From Candidatus Acidulodesulfobacterium acidiphilum (GTDB taxonomy: Bacteria > SZUA-79 > Acidulodesulfobacterales > Acidulodesulfobacteraceae): DNA of 64,000 nt. The position numbers and the translations under genes were made by a program. Below are positions 60,028 to 64,000 of this stretch, piece after piece; positions within the stretch are counted from its first letter, which is position 1; each line of letters begins with the position of its first letter. The notes below the pieces were generated by a model. It did not search any database. It was not told the DNA's origin and was given only the letters and a program-made list of their open reading frames with translations. The stretch is taken from contig SHMQ01000002.1 of NCBI GenBank assembly GCA_008534395.1, forward strand, positions 65,557-129,556. Direction: 5' to 3'.

Positions 60028-60720
60028 TTAATTTTCCTTAAGTAATTTTATAGCTTCCATCTGCGTTTTTAACGCAGGGACTTCAGACGAAACTTTAAGG
60101 CTGTATAAAACATTTTTATTATTAATAATTATTTTTTTATAATTATTGGCTTCGCATATCGCGCTTTTTAATTTATTAAAATTTAATATATCGCCTAATT
60201 CTTTTGATTGATTAAAAAGAAATAAAGCGTCGGCGGATTCGAAATCTGTATCGTCGATGCCTTTAGAATATAATACTTCGCCGTCCTCTTTAACCGCAAG
60301 AATAGATTCTACGCCGTTTATTACGGATAAAGTTTCTGCAATTTTAACTACTAAAGCAGGACTTGATTCAGTATAGTTTTTTACAATTTCAGTATCGGAA
60401 CTTTTTGCGTTATTAGGTTTTTGATTGCTATCCGATCCCTTGCCGTCTTCGTTAATTATTTGTATAATTTCGTCTAAATATTTATCAAGGGTAATTTCAG
60501 GAGAAGATTCTCCAATGCTAACCTGTATATTTATCGGCGCATCTAAGCCGTTTAATTCTTTAAATACGTCTATGTCCTGTTTTGTTCCTAAAAAGGCGTG
60601 CAATATTTTTCCGCCGGAAAAATATATAACGCCCTGCTTATCTAAAATTTCAAACGATAATTTTATATTTTCGAAACTATAAAATTGATCAAGCTGATAT
60701 TTTATATCTTCTAGTACCAT
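60028..60720 (-). CDS. DUF4388-like plus roadblock-like protein
   Basis: 230 residues. N-terminal QGVIYFSGGKILHAFLGT resembles DUF4388/PATAN, and the C-terminal part (LSVINGVESILAVKEDGEVLYS..) a second roadblock-like domain. Neighbour of the other roadblock protein. Confidence 0.6.
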   Translation of the reverse strand: MVLEDIKYQLDQFYSFENIKLSFEILDKQGVIYFSGGKILHAFLGTKQDIDVFKELNGLDAPINIQVSIGESSPEITLDKYLDEIIQIINEDGKGSDSNQKPNNAKSSDTEIVKNYTESSPALVVKIAETLSVINGVESILAVKEDGEVLYSKGIDDTDFESADALFLFNQSKELGDILNFNKLKSAICEANNYKKIIINNKNVLYSLKVSSEVPALKTQMEAIKLLKEN

Positions 60721-60900
60721 TTGGTATTATATTAAAAATATTATTACTTCATTAAATACGCAATCATATTTTATACTATCAAAAAAAACAACAATATGCA
60801 ATGAAAAATAAATTCTTCTTAAATGCCTTTATGTAAAGGCGGGTATAAAAGAATAAAATAAATATTATAAATTTACCGTTAAAAAAGAAATACTGGAAAG

Positions 60901-60977
60901 TGGCGTCCCCAACGGGATTCGAACCCGTGTTGCCGCCGTGAAAGGGCGATGTCCTGGGCCGGCTAGACGATGGGGAC
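60901..60977 (-). tRNA. tRNA-Glu(TTC)
   Basis: Acceptor GTCCCCA/TGGGGAC, anticodon loop CTTTCAC, T loop TTCGAAT, encoded CCA. Confidence 0.95.
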
Positions 60978-61059
60978 AATGTTTTTTAAATGCAGAAAGA
61001 ATATTATGTCATATTTATATAAGAAAAGCAAGAAAAAAATCTATAGGAAATCTATAGAT

Positions 61060-61626
61060 TTAAAATCCTAGTTCCCCTAAAATTGAATTTACGCCGTTTT
61101 GAGCCATTTTTTGATTATCGGACACCATATCTTTTAATTTTCCGTATATTTCGGCTTTTTTTTCAGCCGGTATTTCTTTGGCTTCTACTTCGGAATCGAC
61201 CAGTACTTTTATAAGTTTTGCCTTAGTTTCATTAAGCGTATTCTGTATTTTATAAAGTTTCTGTCCCGTTAAGTCCTGGAAGGAAAGAAGAGAAAGAACG
61301 CCTAATATTTTGTCTATATTTTTATTATTAAGATCTTTAAGATTAATAAGACTCTCTCTTATCTTCTTAGTAGGATTTAAATTAATAAGATCGACGAGCT
61401 GTTTATTTATATCGTTTGAATTTTCGTTTATCTCGTCCAGCAAATTCATTATGTTATTCGCCGCTTTTTCAGTTTCTTTGATGATATCGGAAATACCTTC
61501 CTGCGCAAGCGGTATGTTATCCGAGCTTTCTTTGACAGGCACCTTTAAATCTCCTATTTTTTTAGTAGCCTCGTCCACAACCTTTGCAATGTCTTTCAGC
61601 TCTCTCATCATGTCGTCTATAGCCAT
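61060..61626 (-). CDS. cheZ: CheZ-type phosphatase
   Basis: 188 residues, long helical hairpin. SFQDLTGQKLYKI carries the catalytic DLTGQ, and the C-terminal GVNSILGELGF is the CheY-binding peptide type. Dephosphorylates CheY-P. Confidence 0.85.
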   Translation of the reverse strand: MAIDDMMRELKDIAKVVDEATKKIGDLKVPVKESSDNIPLAQEGISDIIKETEKAANNIMNLLDEINENSNDINKQLVDLINLNPTKKIRESLINLKDLNNKNIDKILGVLSLLSFQDLTGQKLYKIQNTLNETKAKLIKVLVDSEVEAKEIPAEKKAEIYGKLKDMVSDNQKMAQNGVNSILGELGF

Positions 61627-61754
61627 AATATCGTCCTATTTTTTTAAATATTAAAATAATTTATTATTTAGATTTTAAAACGTCGAAAATTTTTAGATAA
61701 TTAATTTTATACACTAAATACGATTAAAAAACAATATAATTTTTATTCATGCTT

Positions 61755-62294
61755 TTAATTTTTATTTAAAAGCTTGTTTGTAATTTCGTAAAGTGCTCCT
61801 TTTGTTATCTCGCCTACCCAGTGAAACATAATACGTCCGTTTTTGGATATAAAAAATGTCTGCGGTATCTCGTTTATGCCGCCGTAATTGCTTATAACGC
61901 GGGAAGTTGCATATACTACCGGATACGTAATACCGCCGTCAAATTTTTTAAGAAAAGACCTCACGCCCCCAAGATTGTTATTGACGTTTATGCCTAACAC
62001 GACAACACCGTTAGAACGTTCAGCGTTATAAAATTTTTTAATCATGGGTATTTCCGCTCTGCATGGCGGACACCATGTTGCCCAAAAATTAACGACTACT
62101 ACGTGACCCCTAAAATTTTTTAGCGAAAAATTGTCGTATCCCGATAAAGTCGGATTAAGAACTTTTAAATTAAAATTATAAGCTTTTTTTGTACTTGCCT
62201 GCGCATGTTTAATGCCGGTTAAAAAAATAAACGCGAAAATAAACGCTATTATTAAAAACGTAAATATAAAACTGCGTTTGCGGCAACCGTTCAT
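61755..62294 (-). CDS. TlpA/ResA-like thioredoxin
   Basis: 179 residues. N-terminal membrane anchor, FWATWCPPCRAEIPMI (CPPC) and GINEIPQTFFISKNGRI (cis-Pro). Reductive periplasmic thiol chemistry, e.g. cytochrome c maturation. Confidence 0.9.
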   Translation of the reverse strand: MNGCRKRSFIFTFLIIAFIFAFIFLTGIKHAQASTKKAYNFNLKVLNPTLSGYDNFSLKNFRGHVVVVNFWATWCPPCRAEIPMIKKFYNAERSNGVVVLGINVNNNLGGVRSFLKKFDGGITYPVVYATSRVISNYGGINEIPQTFFISKNGRIMFHWVGEITKGALYEITNKLLNKN

Positions 62295-62372
62295 TAAGAT
62301 AGACCTCCATATTTTATTAAATTTTTATTTAACGTATATTATAATATAATAATTAAAATAAATAAATTTATT

Positions 62373-62855
62373 TTAACGATTTAACGATCTGCTCTTAATA
62401 GCTCTTTCTACCTCTCTTTTATTTTCTTTTTCCTTAATAGAAGCTCTTTTGTCGTAATTCTTTTTTCCTTTTACCAATGCTATTTCTACTTTTGCCCTGC
62501 CTGATTTTAGATAGATTTTTAGAGGAACTACCGTTAAGTTTTTTTCTTTTATTTTGCCTAACAGTTTTAAAATTTCATGCTTATGTAAAAGCAAAACTCT
62601 CGTTCTGAGGGGGTCTTTATTTTCTCTGTTGGCCTTTTCGTAAGGGCTTATATGCACGTTCAACAAAAGTGCTTCTCCGTCTTTTATGACAACGTAACCG
62701 TCGGAAATATTTGCTTTGCCGGCTTTTATAGATTTTATTTCGGGACCGTAAAGCGATATTCCTGCTTCATACTTTTCGATAATTTCATAAAGAAAAGAAG
62801 CTTTTCTGTTATCTGCTACTATTTTTATTTTTTGTCCGGCAAGCGGATTTGACAT
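62373..62855 (-). CDS. smpB: SmpB, tmRNA-binding protein
   Basis: 160 residues. KIVADNRKASFLYEIIEKYEAGI, GPEIKSIKAGKANISDGYV, HISPYEKANRENKDPLRTRV, and GRAKVEIALVKGKKNYDKR. Trans-translation with the adjacent ssrA. Confidence 0.95.
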   Translation of the reverse strand: MSNPLAGQKIKIVADNRKASFLYEIIEKYEAGISLYGPEIKSIKAGKANISDGYVVIKDGEALLLNVHISPYEKANRENKDPLRTRVLLLHKHEILKLLGKIKEKNLTVVPLKIYLKSGRAKVEIALVKGKKNYDKRASIKEKENKREVERAIKSRSLNR

Positions 62856-62920
62856 ATATTAATTTGCGGTATTGCCGGACTTAAATCCGGCGTCGCTATT
62901 ACGTTTGTTAAAAAAAATCA

Positions 62921-63273
62921 TGGTGGAGGCGGCGGGAGTCGAACCCGCGTCCGAAGATTTAAAACTAAAGCTTCTACATGCTTAGTTTATTCTTTAAATA
63001 CGGCTTATGAAAGCAAAGAATAAACAAAACCTTTCTTCGTCGTCCTTTTAAAGATTCGGATTTGACGAAAAGGAAACGTCAAACCTATACCCTGCAGTTG
63101 TCGCCTTTGAATTTTGCAGGTAGAAATTTCAAAGACGTTAGCCGATTAAGCGGCTAATGCGTAATCGTAGTTATCTGCGATTATGTTTTGCTTTGAATGA
63201 TTAACGAGCCTACAAAGCATCCTCGGCATGCAGCTTATAGCACTAATATCACCGTCGAAACCGTTGCGCCCCC
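62921..63273 (-). ncRNA. ssrA: tmRNA
   Basis: 5' GGGGGCGCAACGGTTTCGAC and 3' GGGTTCGACTCCCGCC..TCCACCA form the tRNA-like part. The tag reading frame ends ADNYDYALAA then a stop. Pseudoknot stems follow. Next to smpB. Confidence 0.95.
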
Positions 63274-63385
63274 AATTAAAGAAATTAAATAGAGCAATTT
63301 ATAATATTTTTATCTTCACTGCTAATATAAATATATAAAAATGTATTAATATTATACCACATTTATAAAAAATATTTTTATTTAT

Positions 63386-64000
63386 TTAACTTTTTAAAAA
63401 TAGCATGGAATTTAACAGGTATCTGTCAAGAGGTTTTGAATACTGACTCCATAAAGCGTTGCCGCCGTTTTCTATAAAATCTGCTATCTGATTAACCTTA
63501 GAGTCCATGTTATCTATGTAATGGAGAAGAAATGCTTCCGTTGTTTTAGGTCTTTTGGGCGAACCGTATTCCATTTCTCCGTGATGCGATATTATGCTGT
63601 GGATTAAAATCAGTTTCAAATTTTCAGGAAATCCGTTTATTTCCGATATTTTTTTATCAACTGCAGACGAACCCAATACTATATGGCCTAAAAGCCTACC
63701 TTCGTCGGAATATTCCGTTATGTTGTTCTTGATTTTAAGTTCTTCTATTTTGCCGGAATCGTGAAGAAATATTGCCGCCAGAAGAACGTCTTTTATAACG
63801 TATTTTTTATAATGCTCGGCAAGAAAAGTTCCTATTTTAAGCATGCTTAACGTATGTTCAAGAAGCCCGCCTATATATGCATGATGTATAGATTTTGCCG
63901 CCGGAAGCGTTTTTAAAAGCTTTACGTAATTTTCGTCTTCCAAAAATTTATTGACGAGCCGTATAATATATTCATCGGTTAAATTTTCCTTTAAAACGGT
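63386..64000 (-). CDS. HD-domain 3'-5' exoribonuclease (YhaM-like), 5' end off window
   Basis: At least 205 residues; the frame stays open to the right edge. HD motifs HHAYIGGLLEHTLSM, FLHDSGK, HIVLGSS, SIISHHGEMEYGSPKRPKT, and ending YSKPLDRYLL. The N-terminal part is missing. Confidence 0.85.
   Translation of the reverse strand, partial: TVLKENLTDEYIIRLVNKFLEDENYVKLLKTLPAAKSIHHAYIGGLLEHTLSMLKIGTFLAEHYKKYVIKDVLLAAIFLHDSGKIEELKIKNNITEYSDEGRLLGHIVLGSSAVDKKISEINGFPENLKLILIHSIISHHGEMEYGSPKRPKTTEAFLLHYIDNMDSKVNQIADFIENGGNALWSQYSKPLDRYLLNSMLFLKS

Noticed and set aside
60779-60979. 66-codon minus-strand frame
   Set aside because: It is a reading through the tRNA-Glu gene.

Overview
The window is AT-rich DNA from a bacterium. 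Secreted proteins with signal peptides, a lipobox protein, DsbA-like and TlpA-like thioredoxins and lytic transglycosylases point to a Gram-negative host. The chromosomal genes (lexA-dinB, a DUF445 protein, roadblock-type proteins, cheZ, smpB, tmRNA, a YhaM-like HD protein) would fit a low-GC deltaproteobacterium-like lineage, but I cannot name the organism. Most of the window is two mobile elements separated by a short stretch of chromosome.

Element 1 runs from beyond the left edge to a tRNA-Lys 3' fragment at 27601-27650. Nearly all of its genes are on the minus strand. From left to right it holds: a recombination module (UvrD/PcrA-type helicase, RecB-like nuclease, RecT, DnaQ-like exonuclease); about 15 small unknown genes, many separated by a repeated intergenic motif (core TAGCGAAGTT, 16 copies from 778 to 24363, all in one orientation); and a retron, made of a reverse transcriptase with an msr-msd-like RNA just upstream plus a second, RT-less RNA of the same architecture 1.7 kb downstream. 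Then comes about 5 kb, largely without genes, that is crowded with long inverted repeats (12.8-13.4 and 15.4-17.8 kb). It includes a roughly 330-nt structured unit present twice, whose stems are kept although their sequences differ. Further right are a Replic_Relax-type protein, an IscB nuclease with its omega RNA inserted in the transfer operon, a split coupling-protein pair, a ribbon-helix-helix-like protein, ParB and ParA, then a DsbA-like protein, a Cro/C1-type regulator, a HEPN-like protein and a tyrosine integrase.

The chromosomal gap (27.65-31.73 kb) holds a DUF2905 protein, the SOS pair lexA-dinB with a candidate LexA operator, and a DUF445 membrane protein.

Element 2 (31731-59206, about 27.5 kb) sits in tRNA-Thr(CGT) and is bounded by a perfect 48-bp direct repeat. 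Its left part carries an excisionase-like gene, a RepB-like primase, a D5/DUF5906-like helicase, a MobF relaxase, an accessory DNA-binding protein and a split TraD. From 42.2 to 55.2 kb, minus-strand operons encode secreted and membrane proteins, among them three paralogues with variable heads and a constant tail. They also encode a lytic transglycosylase, a BamE-like lipoprotein and an EcoRI-type adenine methylase. Two inverted, equal-length 279-bp copies of one promoter/leader (36268-36546 and 48171-48449) start the transfer operon and the facing secretion operon. The right part (55.9-57.9 kb) is a dense iteron field that looks like a replication origin, followed by the integrase. No VirB4-like or other channel gene is recognisable, so element 2 is probably a mobilizable, plasmid-like integrated element.

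The window ends in chromosome: two roadblock/LC7-type proteins, tRNA-Glu, CheZ, a TlpA-like protein, smpB with ssrA beside it, and the start-truncated HD gene. The points most worth following are the two-RNA retron, the ornate RNA field next to it, and the paired 279-bp control regions of element 2.
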